A stretch of 48,385 bases of DNA, from NCBI RefSeq assembly GCF_013141765.1, contig NZ_WHOD01000051.1:1-48385 (forward strand). Direction: 5' to 3'. This DNA is from Paenibacillus foliorum. GTDB lineage: Bacteria > Bacillota > Bacilli > Paenibacillales > NBRC-103111. The notes under the pieces were generated by a model that did not search any database, had not been told where the DNA came from, and saw nothing but the letters and a program-made list of their open reading frames with translations. The stretch's first letter is position 1; each line of letters begins with the position of its first letter. Of this stretch, positions 42,072-48,385 are shown one piece after another. Position numbers and translations under genes: made by a program.

Positions 42072-42110
42072 TAAAAAATACACAAATATACCTTCTTTAA
42101 TCCCTATTTG

Positions 42111-42139
42111 TTGCGCTCTTTATATGAAATAATTATACT
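42111..42139 (+). promoter_or_regulatory. SigA-type promoter of glpX
   Basis: TTGCGC (42111-42116) and TATACT (42134-42139) with a 17-bp spacer, 55 bp before the start codon. Both boxes differ from consensus by two and one bases. Confidence 0.65.
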
Positions 42140-42194
42140 ATAGTTTAAATGATGTGTAACTTATATTTTAATTAATGGTCAGGGAGGACTTATC

Positions 42195-43163
42195 ATGGAA
42201 AGAGAATTAGCATTAGAGCTTGTTAGAGTCACCGAATTAGCCGCTTTGTCTGCAGCCCAATGGATGGGACGTGGAGATAAAAATCAAGCCGATGGAGCCG
42301 CAACAACAGCTATGCGTACTATGTTTGATTCCGTATCGGTTCAAGGTACTGTCGTTATAGGTGAAGGAGAGATGGATGAGGCTCCAATGCTTTATATCGG
42401 AGAACAGGTTGGTAATGGTCAAGGACCGGAGGTAGACATTGCTGTAGACCCGTTGGAGGGTACAGATCTCGTTGCTAAGGGTTTGAATAACGCATTAGCC
42501 GTCATCGCTATGGCGAATAAAGGCTGCCTCCTTCATGCCCCTGATATGTATATGGCCAAGCTTGCTGTAGGTCCCGCCTTGACTGGAAAACTGCAGCTTG
42601 ATGACCCTCTCGAAGTGACTTTACAGAAAGCTGCCCAGCATCTGGATAAGCCTTTAAGCAATTTAACCGTCATGATTCTAGATCGGGAACGTCATCAAGA
42701 GCATATCCAGACACTCCGACGTGTAGGCGTGCGTATTAAACTACTAAGCGATGGAGATGTAGCTGGAGCCATGGCCCCCGCTTTATCGGAATCAGGTATT
42801 GACCTATATGTAGGATCAGGAGGAGCGCCGGAAGGTGTGTTAGCCGCTGCAGCTTTGCGCTGCTTAGGTGGCGAATTACTTGGACGTCTGATGCCGTCTA
42901 ATGAAGAAGAGCTTGAACGATGCCGTCAAATGGGATTAACCGACCCCTTAAAACTGCTAACAATGGAAGATATGATAGGTACTCAAGATGTATTTTTTGC
43001 AGCCACAGGAATAACACCTGGTGAATTTTTAGGTGGGGTTCAATATTTAGGAAATCAGCGTGCAGAGACACATTCCATTGTCATGAGAGCGAAAACAAAA
43101 ACAGTTCGTTTCATACGCACGATTCATTACCTTCCTAACAAACCTTTACTAAGTGATCTGTAG
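42195..43163 (+). CDS. glpX: Class II fructose-1,6-bisphosphatase
   Basis: Gluconeogenic phosphatase that converts fructose-1,6-bisphosphate to fructose-6-phosphate. The 322-aa protein has the class II motifs: GEGEMDEAPMLYIGE (about 55-69), the metal-binding VDIAVDPLEGTDLVAKG (about 79-95), YVGSGGAPEGVLAAAALRCL (about 200-220), and the FAATGITPGEFLGGV region near the end. GGGAGG lies 7 nt before the ATG. It is divergent from ccpN, so control by CcpN is a natural inference, which would be an extension of the known gapB/pckA regulon. A hairpin follows about 100 bp after the stop. Confidence 0.94.
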   Translation: MERELALELVRVTELAALSAAQWMGRGDKNQADGAATTAMRTMFDSVSVQGTVVIGEGEMDEAPMLYIGEQVGNGQGPEVDIAVDPLEGTDLVAKGLNNALAVIAMANKGCLLHAPDMYMAKLAVGPALTGKLQLDDPLEVTLQKAAQHLDKPLSNLTVMILDRERHQEHIQTLRRVGVRIKLLSDGDVAGAMAPALSESGIDLYVGSGGAPEGVLAAAALRCLGGELLGRLMPSNEEELERCRQMGLTDPLKLLTMEDMIGTQDVFFAATGITPGEFLGGVQYLGNQRAETHSIVMRAKTKTVRFIRTIHYLPNKPLLSDL

Positions 43164-43264
43164 GCTTTTGGCTTCGATCTGCTTTCATCGGATTTTGTCC
43201 AATCTTTTCAGTTCCCGAAATTGGACTTCCTAAGCATTCATTGTACATCTATCTATAATTTAAG

Positions 43265-43317
43265 CATCCCCATGATAACCGTCGGCTACTATCATCATTG
43301 ACGTCATCATGGGGATG
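43265..43317. terminator. Hairpin between glpX and the SANT-like gene
   Basis: CATCCCCATGAT and ATCATGGGGATG form a perfect 12-bp stem with a 29-nt loop. The T-run is weak on either strand. It lies between convergent genes and probably ends both. Confidence 0.6.
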
Positions 43318-43336
43318 GTAATTTACCTTTTAAATT

Positions 43337-43672
43337 TCAAGAATTACAATACGCGTCCCGAAAAGCCCTCAATAACTGATCCATATCCGGCTTAGCGCCT
43401 GTTTCATTTACTTTAGTTTTAACCAAATGCAGGTATTTGTAGAAGCTCACCATGACGGGAGAAGATTCCTCTCCTTTAGAAATTGAGATCATCCCGATAC
43501 TTTTTTTTATTCCTCGTTCCCTTTTAACTTCTAGTCTATATGCCCGATCTTTAATCGTTTTAATACTTCGATTCGGGAGGTGCATAAGGATCTCTTCTAT
43601 ATCCCCTGAAGGATAATATTTCTTTATAAACTCATCTTCCCACGAACTCCAACCCTTTTTCTTTAATTCCAC
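43337..43672 (-). CDS. Small Myb/SANT-like HTH protein
   Basis: Protein of 111 aa. Residues 8-55 carry the SANT/Myb-like pattern W-x2-W-E-D-E-F-I-K-K-Y-Y (WSSWEDEFIKKYYP), then IEEILMHLPNRSIKTIKDRA followed by YRL, a helix-turn-helix seen in phage-derived and homing-endonuclease-linked proteins. The C-terminal half (about 60-111) is not recognised. It may bind DNA; targets are unknown. GTG 43672 has AAAGGAAG 6 nt upstream; a TTG at 43693 lacks a site. It is convergent with glpX and divergent from the deacetylase gene. Confidence 0.7.
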   Translation of the reverse strand: MELKKKGWSSWEDEFIKKYYPSGDIEEILMHLPNRSIKTIKDRAYRLEVKRERGIKKSIGMISISKGEESSPVMVSFYKYLHLVKTKVNETGAKPDMDQLLRAFRDAYCNS

Positions 43673-43890
43673 AAAGCTCTTCCTTTCAAACAAAATAGAT
43701 CTACGAATTGGGAAAAACGACCTGATGTATCTTGTATGTATACTATTTCATTATATAACAAATGTATTAAGGAAATTCGGCTTTAAATGTTAAGTAACTA
43801 TTAGCTAAACCCAATTCCGGATTTAACGGATAATCTCGTCTCCGTACACGAAGACTAATAGCATCTATCGTGAGAAGAGGAGTCGTTTTT

Positions 43891-44937
43891 ATGAAACCAT
43901 TTTCCTGTTTACATGCATTTTTTTCGCTTATTATGCTAGGGTTTGCCCTCATGGGCTGCTCTAACCAACCACAGACACCATTGAAACAGCAGCAACTCCA
44001 CAATCAGACACCTTCCCTACAGGTGGAAAATTCCGATTCAACTCTCGAAACCACCGAGTCTAAGTCAACTGCCCCGCCTCCATTAGTCCGATTTCCAGAA
44101 TGGCCTATTCCTGGGACCCCTCCTGTTGATAATGACCAATCGAGAGCTCAAGCTCAACCCGAACAAGCTGCACCCCAGCCTGAACCAGTACAACCGCCTG
44201 CACCTCAAGCGAAGCAATCCGTCAAACGAGAAAAACCTGCTCATACGGCCAACTCCCAGCAAAACAACCGTGGAAAGCGCCTAACTTTATCTCAATTGAT
44301 CAAAAAATATCCGGACCTCCTTCTACTCAAAGGCTCCTCAGATACCAAAAAAATAGCGCTAACCTTTGATGATGCACCGGATACACAATTTACTCCGCAG
44401 GTATTAGATGTTTTGAAAAAGTATAACGTCAAAGCGACTTTTTTTATCGTAGGTCGTCTTGCCGAGAAGCATCCTGATATTGTCAAAAGAATGGTCAAAG
44501 AGGGCCATATTATTGGCAATCACACTTACAATCACTCACTACTTACCAAGCTCTCAGATGATCAGTTCCATTCTCAAATTAATAAAACGCAAAAAATACT
44601 AAAAAACATAATCGGTTACACTCCAAGACTGCTTCGCCCTCCCTATGGAGAAATCTCAGAGAACCAATTGCTGTGGGCCTCCGAGCATCATTTGACTGTT
44701 GTTAACTGGAATGTTGATTCTTTGGATTGGAAACAGTTGAGCCAGCAGCAAGTAACCACTAATATTTTAACAAATGCCAAAGCCGGAGCCATCATCCTTC
44801 AGCATTCCGGGGGCGGTCCTAATCAAGACTTATCAGGAACCGTTAACGCACTTCCCACCATTATTGAGTCCTTACGATCCAAAGGCTATCAACTGGTTAC
44901 ATTGCCAGATTTGTTACATGTGTCCAAGCAGCTTTAG
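43891..44937 (+). CDS. Polysaccharide deacetylase lipoprotein
   Basis: Lipoprotein of 348 aa in the carbohydrate esterase 4 family. The signal peptide ends in the lipobox LMGC (Cys about residue 24). A Pro/Gln-rich linker (about 35-125) keeps the domain away from the membrane. The NodB domain (about 155-335) shows the metal and catalytic motifs: TFDDAPDTQFTPQVLDVL (Asp-Asp), HTYNHSLLTKL (H-x3-H), RPPYGEIS, and NWNVDSLDW, and LQHSGG near the end. Such enzymes remove acetyl groups from peptidoglycan or surface polysaccharide. ATG 43891 follows GAGGAG by 8 nt; an upstream frame to 43870 is less likely. Confidence 0.93.
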   Translation: MKPFSCLHAFFSLIMLGFALMGCSNQPQTPLKQQQLHNQTPSLQVENSDSTLETTESKSTAPPPLVRFPEWPIPGTPPVDNDQSRAQAQPEQAAPQPEPVQPPAPQAKQSVKREKPAHTANSQQNNRGKRLTLSQLIKKYPDLLLLKGSSDTKKIALTFDDAPDTQFTPQVLDVLKKYNVKATFFIVGRLAEKHPDIVKRMVKEGHIIGNHTYNHSLLTKLSDDQFHSQINKTQKILKNIIGYTPRLLRPPYGEISENQLLWASEHHLTVVNWNVDSLDWKQLSQQQVTTNILTNAKAGAIILQHSGGGPNQDLSGTVNALPTIIESLRSKGYQLVTLPDLLHVSKQL

Positions 44938-45012
44938 CAGTTACATAAAATAGTTCCAAATCGCTCAAACTAAATCTTGTCCATCAATCATCGTGAGGAG
45001 GATCCCGCTTTT

Positions 45013-45237
45013 ATGAGTCATCTAACAGAAATCATTGACAACCACAATAATTTAGATGGCGTATTTTCCATAGTTAAGCATTATGGAGTAAGCGCTGAAT
45101 TCGTTACCGATGCCTTAGTGCAGCGATTTGAACAAATTCAAAAAAATGACGACGAATCTGAAGACAATACCCAAGAAGAAAAAGCCTATTGCGATGAAAT
45201 CTTAAATACTTTGAATCAATACTACGCTCGGCTATAA
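45013..45237 (+). CDS. Small acidic protein of unknown function
   Basis: Protein of 74 aa, rich in Asp, Glu and Asn (QKNDDESEDNTQEEKAYCDE). The N-terminal part (HLTEIIDNHNNLDGVFSIVK) is predicted helical. No signal peptide or membrane segment. I do not recognise a family. The ATG at 45013 follows GAGGAGGA by about 10 nt; an upstream frame exists to 44977 but has no site. It is 75 bp downstream of the deacetylase gene and followed by a strong terminator, so it may be the second gene of that transcript. Confidence 0.65.
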   Translation: MSHLTEIIDNHNNLDGVFSIVKHYGVSAEFVTDALVQRFEQIQKNDDESEDNTQEEKAYCDEILNTLNQYYARL

Positions 45238-45244
45238 GAAAATA

Positions 45245-45282
45245 AATAGCGCAGGTTTTCCCTTAGGGAATCCTGCGCTATT
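45245..45282. terminator. Bidirectional terminator
   Basis: AATAGCGCAGG and CCTGCGCTATT form a perfect 11-bp stem enclosing a second small stem (TTCCC/GGGAA). It separates the convergent small gene and the SDR gene. Confidence 0.85.
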
Positions 45283-45293
45283 ATCCATTTTAA

Positions 45294-46169
45294 TTATTTA
45301 TAAAACCCTTGCTCCTCAGCATACCTTCCCCAGTGAGGACGTCTCCCATCCACGTCATTAAATCCATATTCGTCCGATAAGCCCCAAGTGGTCGTAATCA
45401 TTCCGTTTTTATTGCCTATTGCTGGATCAGCTGCCAAAGCAGCAACTGCCTTACCAATATAAAATGGAGTCTCCGACATTATAAAATGAGGATCTTTCTT
45501 CGCTGCATCCTGCCAGTTAGCTTCTGTTACCCCAAAATAATCCAGCATGGCCTCTGATCGGAGAAAACCGGGACTCAAAGAGAGCGCAGTAACATTATAA
45601 GGCCGAAGCTCCTCAGACATGGCCGCAGCAAGATGTATCACTGATATTTTGGCAAGGCTGTAATACAAATTTCCACGGTACCGATAATCGAAGCCATCGG
45701 TTATCTCAATAATCAATCCTTTTTTCTTCTCTACCATCAAGGGGGCTCCATAATAACTTGTGATCATATGCGATTGAACGGCCTGCTGCTGGATCAGAAG
45801 TCCGTCGGACAAGGAATGCTCCCAGAAGGTTTGCCCCCACTCTGTTAACGAATCTCCACCCCATATATCGTTAACTAGCAGATCCAGGTTTCCGTCTTGT
45901 TCTTGCTTTACGCGTTCAAAAAAATGCTTCACCTCATCCTCAACTGTATGATCCACACGAACAGGAATACCTTTTCCCCCTCGTGCCGTCACCATCTCTG
46001 CGGTTTCTTCAATAGTTTCCCCTCTTCCCATACTGGATGGATTACCTCTTACACTTCTTCCTGTCACATATACGGTTGCGCCTGCTTCACCTAACATTAT
46101 CGCAATCCCTCTACCTGCACCTCTTGTTCCACCTGCAACAACGGCAACTTTTCCGACTAAAGATCCCAT
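45294..46169 (-). CDS. Short-chain dehydrogenase/reductase
   Basis: NAD(P)-dependent oxidoreductase of 291 aa in the SDR superfamily. The Rossmann motif is VVAGGTRGAGRGIAI (T-G-x3-G-x-G form, about 10-24), a central NDIWGG block replaces the usual NNAG, and the catalytic Tyr/Lys stand in LYYSLAKISVIHLA (Y-x3-K, about 170). The C-terminal third (EYGFNDVDGRRPHWGRYAEE) is a pattern of an SDR subgroup found in Bacillus and Streptomyces with unknown substrate. It is divergent from a WYL-domain regulator 137 bp away, which suggests control by that protein. Confidence 0.9.
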   Translation of the reverse strand: MGSLVGKVAVVAGGTRGAGRGIAIMLGEAGATVYVTGRSVRGNPSSMGRGETIEETAEMVTARGGKGIPVRVDHTVEDEVKHFFERVKQEQDGNLDLLVNDIWGGDSLTEWGQTFWEHSLSDGLLIQQQAVQSHMITSYYGAPLMVEKKKGLIIEITDGFDYRYRGNLYYSLAKISVIHLAAAMSEELRPYNVTALSLSPGFLRSEAMLDYFGVTEANWQDAAKKDPHFIMSETPFYIGKAVAALAADPAIGNKNGMITTTWGLSDEYGFNDVDGRRPHWGRYAEEQGFYK

Positions 46170-46306
46170 GATGTTGATATCTCTCCTTAGTAGTAGCTAT
46201 GTGCTCATTTCAATTTTAATTATACAGAGGCATATATGTCATCCACTGTCTTATTTATATGGTAGACTAAAAGAATAACCAGCCTGCAAAGAAGGAGAAC
46301 GACAAG

Positions 46307-47266
46307 ATGCGTGCAGAACGTCTGCTAACTCTCTTATTATGCCTACAGCATCATGGAAAAATGACTACCCGCCAGCTAGCTGAAAAGGTTGAAGTGTCTG
46401 AACGCACGATTGCTAGAGATATGGAGGCTCTCAGCGCAGCAGGAATACCTGTTTTTGCATTTAGAGGAGCTCTTGGGGGTTGGAGTTTATCTGAAGGCTA
46501 CCGTACGAATCTAACAGGCCTGAAAATAGAAGAAATACAGTCTTTACTTCTTATGAATCCATCAGGTATTATGAACGATTTAGGATTACAGAACAATTTT
46601 GACAATGCATTTCTTAAGCTATTCGCCTCATTGCCTCCTGCTTTACAGCGGGATGCGGAGTTTATGAGAGATCGTATCCACGTGGATGGCGCTGGCTGGC
46701 ATCAATCTCAAGAAGCGTTTCCTTATCTAGGTATTATTCAAGAAGCAATATGGAACGAAAAGAAACTTATTATCGATTATCCAAAGGATACAACAATCTC
46801 AGAAAGACTAGTTGATCCATTAGGACTCGTTGCAAAAGCAACCATCTGGTATTTAGTCGCTCTTACCAATGGCGAGATGCGTTCCTACCGGATATCTCGA
46901 ATTCATAGAGCACAGCTTACAGACGATTCTTTTACGCGTCCTAATGACTTCCAGCTTGCCGCCTATTGGGAGCAATCCACTCAAGCATTTCGAACCACAT
47001 TACCTTACTATCCTGCTGTAATCAAAATTCAAGAGCAGCTCCTGCCACGACTCCATCAAGCGAGATATGTAAAGGTAAAATCAACCTCCCCTACAGCTAA
47101 TTCAGGATGGTTAGTCGCAGCTGTAGACTTCCATACTATTGAATCGGCCTGTGACATCATCTTAAGTTATAGTCCTTACTTAAAGGTAGAAGAACCTCAC
47201 GAACTTCAGCTTGCTGTTATATCAAGACTACAAGCTTCCCTTGCCTTGTATGATAGTGGTTTTTAA
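46307..47266 (+). CDS. WYL-domain transcriptional regulator (YafY type)
   Basis: Regulator of 319 aa. The N-terminal HTH_11 domain (about 1-58) reads MRAERLLTLLLCLQHHGKMT and LAEKVEVSERTIARDMEAL. The WYL domain (about 137-218) includes LIIDYPKD, VDPLGLVAKATIWYLVALTN and RSYRISRI, where the W-Y-L triplet appears as WYL in TIWYLVA. A C-terminal WCX region (about 235-315) follows. AAGGAG lies 9 nt before the ATG. The divergent neighbour is an SDR oxidoreductase, its most likely target. WYL proteins sense small ligands or nucleic acids in some systems, but no defence genes are near. Confidence 0.92.
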   Translation: MRAERLLTLLLCLQHHGKMTTRQLAEKVEVSERTIARDMEALSAAGIPVFAFRGALGGWSLSEGYRTNLTGLKIEEIQSLLLMNPSGIMNDLGLQNNFDNAFLKLFASLPPALQRDAEFMRDRIHVDGAGWHQSQEAFPYLGIIQEAIWNEKKLIIDYPKDTTISERLVDPLGLVAKATIWYLVALTNGEMRSYRISRIHRAQLTDDSFTRPNDFQLAAYWEQSTQAFRTTLPYYPAVIKIQEQLLPRLHQARYVKVKSTSPTANSGWLVAAVDFHTIESACDIILSYSPYLKVEEPHELQLAVISRLQASLALYDSGF

Positions 47267-47312
47267 AAGTTTCTCCGTACAAAGCGGATTTATCAGCCAC
47301 TTTTTCAAAAGC

Positions 47313-47360
47313 AAAAAAAAACTGTCTTCACAGAATTCCTTCTGTAAAAACAGCTTTTTT
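47313..47360 (-). terminator. Terminator of the tRNA operon
   Basis: On the minus strand a hairpin (AAAAAAGCTGT with ACAGTTTTTTTT, and an inner CAGAA/TTCTG stem) ends in nine T, just after the last tRNA gene. Confidence 0.85.
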
Positions 47361-47366
47361 GTTTGA

Positions 47367-47445
47367 TGCCGGTGAAGGGACTCGAACCCCCACGGTTTCC
47401 CTCGCGATTTTGAGTCGCGCGCGTCTGCCATTCCGCCACACCGGC
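47367..47445 (-). tRNA. tRNA-Leu (anticodon CAA)
   Basis: Acceptor stem GCCGGTG/CACCGGC, anticodon stem CGCGA/TCGCG with loop CTCAAAA. Discriminator A, no encoded CCA. The variable arm is short for a leucine tRNA, giving 79 nt. Last gene of the tRNA operon. Confidence 0.95.
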
Positions 47446-47472
47446 TTATTATTGTGTTTCTTAAAGCATAAA

Positions 47473-47549
47473 TGGCGCGCCCTGAGAGATTCGAACTCCC
47501 GGCCTTTTGATTCGTAGTCAAACGCTCTATCCAGCTGAGCTAAGGGCGC
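47473..47549 (-). tRNA. tRNA-Arg (anticodon ACG)
   Basis: Acceptor GCGCCCT/AGGGCGC, loop CTACGAA, encoded CCA. The A34 is expected to become inosine. Confidence 0.96.
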
Positions 47550-47568
47550 AATTTATGAAATAAAACTT

Positions 47569-47656
47569 GGTGCCGAAGACCAGACTTGAACTGGTACGGT
47601 AGTCACCTACCGCAGGATTTTAAGTCCTGTGCGTCTGCCGATTCCGCCACTCCGGC
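47569..47656 (-). tRNA. tRNA-Leu (anticodon TAA)
   Basis: Class II tRNA of 88 nt with anticodon loop CTTAAAA, long variable arm (CGGTAGGTGACTACCG) and encoded CCA. Confidence 0.96.
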
Positions 47657-47670
47657 GAGTGAGATAAAAA

Positions 47671-47744
47671 TGGAGGCACCACCCAGAATCGAACTGGGGA
47701 TAGAGCTTTTGCAGAGCTCTGCCTTACCGCTTGGCTATGGCGCC
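47671..47744 (-). tRNA. tRNA-Cys (anticodon GCA)
   Basis: Acceptor GGCGCCA with TGGTGCC, loop CTGCAAA, encoded CCA. Confidence 0.96.
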
Positions 47745-47752
47745 GTAATTTA

Positions 47753-47827
47753 TGGAGCGGAAGACGGGAATCGAACCCGCGACCCTCGCCTTGGCAAGGC
47801 GATGCTCTACCGCTGAGCCACTTCCGC
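47753..47827 (-). tRNA. tRNA-Gly (anticodon GCC)
   Basis: Acceptor GCGGAAG/CTTCCGC, loop TTGCCAA, encoded CCA. Only 8 bp separate it from tRNA-Cys. Confidence 0.96.
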
Positions 47828-47840
47828 ATAATTGTAATAA

Positions 47841-47912
47841 CTGGGGATCTAGGATTCGAACCTAGGCATGACGGAGTCAAAGTCCGTTGCCTTACCGCTT
47901 GGCTAATCCCCA
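47841..47912 (-). tRNA. tRNA-Gln (anticodon TTG)
   Basis: Acceptor TGGGGAT/ATCCCCA, loop CTTTGAC, discriminator G, no encoded CCA. Confidence 0.95.
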
Positions 47913-47927
47913 TTACATAAAGAATAA

Positions 47928-48004
47928 TGGGGCGATCGATGGGACTTGAACCCACGAATGCTGGAGCCACAGACCAGTGCGTTAACCCCTTCGCCACGAC
48001 CGCC
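47928..48004 (-). tRNA. tRNA-His (anticodon GTG)
   Basis: Acceptor GGCGGTC with GATCGCC, loop CTGTGGC, encoded CCA; an extra 5' G is available, as expected for histidine tRNA. Confidence 0.95.
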
Positions 48005-48017
48005 ACGGTTTGAATAA

Positions 48018-48091
48018 TGGCAGGGGCAGCAGGAATTGAACCCACACCAAAGGTTTTGGAGACCTTTGTTCTACCTTTAAACTATGCCCCT
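48018..48091 (-). tRNA. tRNA-Trp (anticodon CCA)
   Basis: Acceptor AGGGGCA/TGCCCCT, anticodon loop CTCCAAA, encoded 3' CCA. Confidence 0.95.
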
Positions 48092-48101
48092 AGGAAAAAT
48101 A

Positions 48102-48186
48102 TGGTGGAGGCTGATGGATTCGAACCACCGAACTCGATGAGAGCAGATTTACAGTCTGCCGTGTTTAGCCACTTCACTAAGCCTCC
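48102..48186 (-). tRNA. tRNA-Tyr (anticodon GTA)
   Basis: Class II tRNA of 85 nt with loop CTGTAAA, long variable arm and encoded CCA. Confidence 0.96.
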
Positions 48187-48207
48187 ATATTAAGTTAAAC
48201 AAAAGCA

Positions 48208-48283
<76 letters not shown>

Positions 48284-48295
48284 ATATTGTGAAAA

Positions 48296-48371
<76 letters not shown>

Positions 48372-48385
48372 TCTTTAAATTTGGG

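Noticed and set aside
46307..47266. WYL regulator as sign of a phage-defence island
   Set aside because: Its divergent neighbour is a metabolic SDR and no nuclease, helicase or restriction gene is near.

Overview
The window looks like chromosomal DNA of a Gram-positive, endospore-forming member of the Paenibacillaceae, close to Paenibacillus. The evidence is a small acid-soluble spore protein (SspI), a YheC/YheD spore-coat-type ATP-grasp protein, a YjcZ-type sporulation peptide, an S-layer-homology surface protein, a LiaFSR system with PspA/PspC proteins, a CcpN/PpsR pair next to glpX, strong AGGAGG ribosome binding sites, many TTG/GTG starts, and a tRNA operon in the Phe-Thr-Tyr-Trp-His-Gln-Gly-Cys-Leu order known from Bacillales. 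I see no insertion sequence, prophage, CRISPR array or rRNA gene. No strain or species can be named from the sequence alone.

Layout. 0-2.8 kb: XRE regulator with a terminator set against its ribosome binding site, TrmH-type RNA methyltransferase, KtrA/KtrC-type K+ gating subunit, sspI. 2.8-7.0 kb: operon of a LacI-family regulator, two Gfo/Idh/MocA oxidoreductases and a ThuA-like protein, probably for a sugar or polyol. 7.1-11.6 kb: YheC/D protein, membrane protein, release factor RF3, membrane-anchored phosphoesterase. 11.9-18.6 kb: cell-surface locus with an RCC1-repeat secreted protein, an SLH/collagen-like/BclA-like hybrid protein, a decayed secreted repeat protein, and a divergent two-domain glycosyltransferase. 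18.7-24.4 kb: glucose-6-phosphate dehydrogenase, several small or unknown proteins, a truncated ABC substrate-binding-protein remnant and a TetR regulator. 24.4-29.5 kb: an envelope-stress cluster (liaR, liaS, liaF, then PspA, PspC, PspA and a small membrane protein). 29.8-34.5 kb: Eis-like acetyltransferase, ECF sigma/anti-sigma pair, NlpC/P60 hydrolase. 34.5-40.2 kb: structured non-coding DNA, YjcZ peptide, and molybdenum-cofactor genes (moeA, moaA, mobA, a MOSC protein) with a molybdopterin oxidoreductase fused to a cytochrome-b-like membrane domain. 40.4-43.2 kb: PpsR, CcpN and divergent glpX, the gluconeogenic control unit. 43.3-47.3 kb: SANT/Myb-like protein, polysaccharide deacetylase lipoprotein, small protein, divergent SDR oxidoreductase and WYL regulator. 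47.3-48.4 kb: eleven tRNAs on the minus strand.

Most notable observations: two DNA-binding regulators (LacI-type and CcpN) that can only gain their full HTH domain by starting at AUU and AUC; two long imperfect palindromes in non-coding DNA (26935-27047 and 34597-34756); a secreted repeat protein whose reading frame continues past three in-frame stops as recognisable repeat sequence; a truncated ABC binding protein beside 10-bp direct repeats and a perfect TetR-like operator; and a surface glycoprotein candidate next to a possible dedicated glycosyltransferase. I did not find anything I can claim with confidence as a wholly new system. The combined Lia/Psp cluster and the collagen/glycosyltransferase locus are the best candidates for a closer look.
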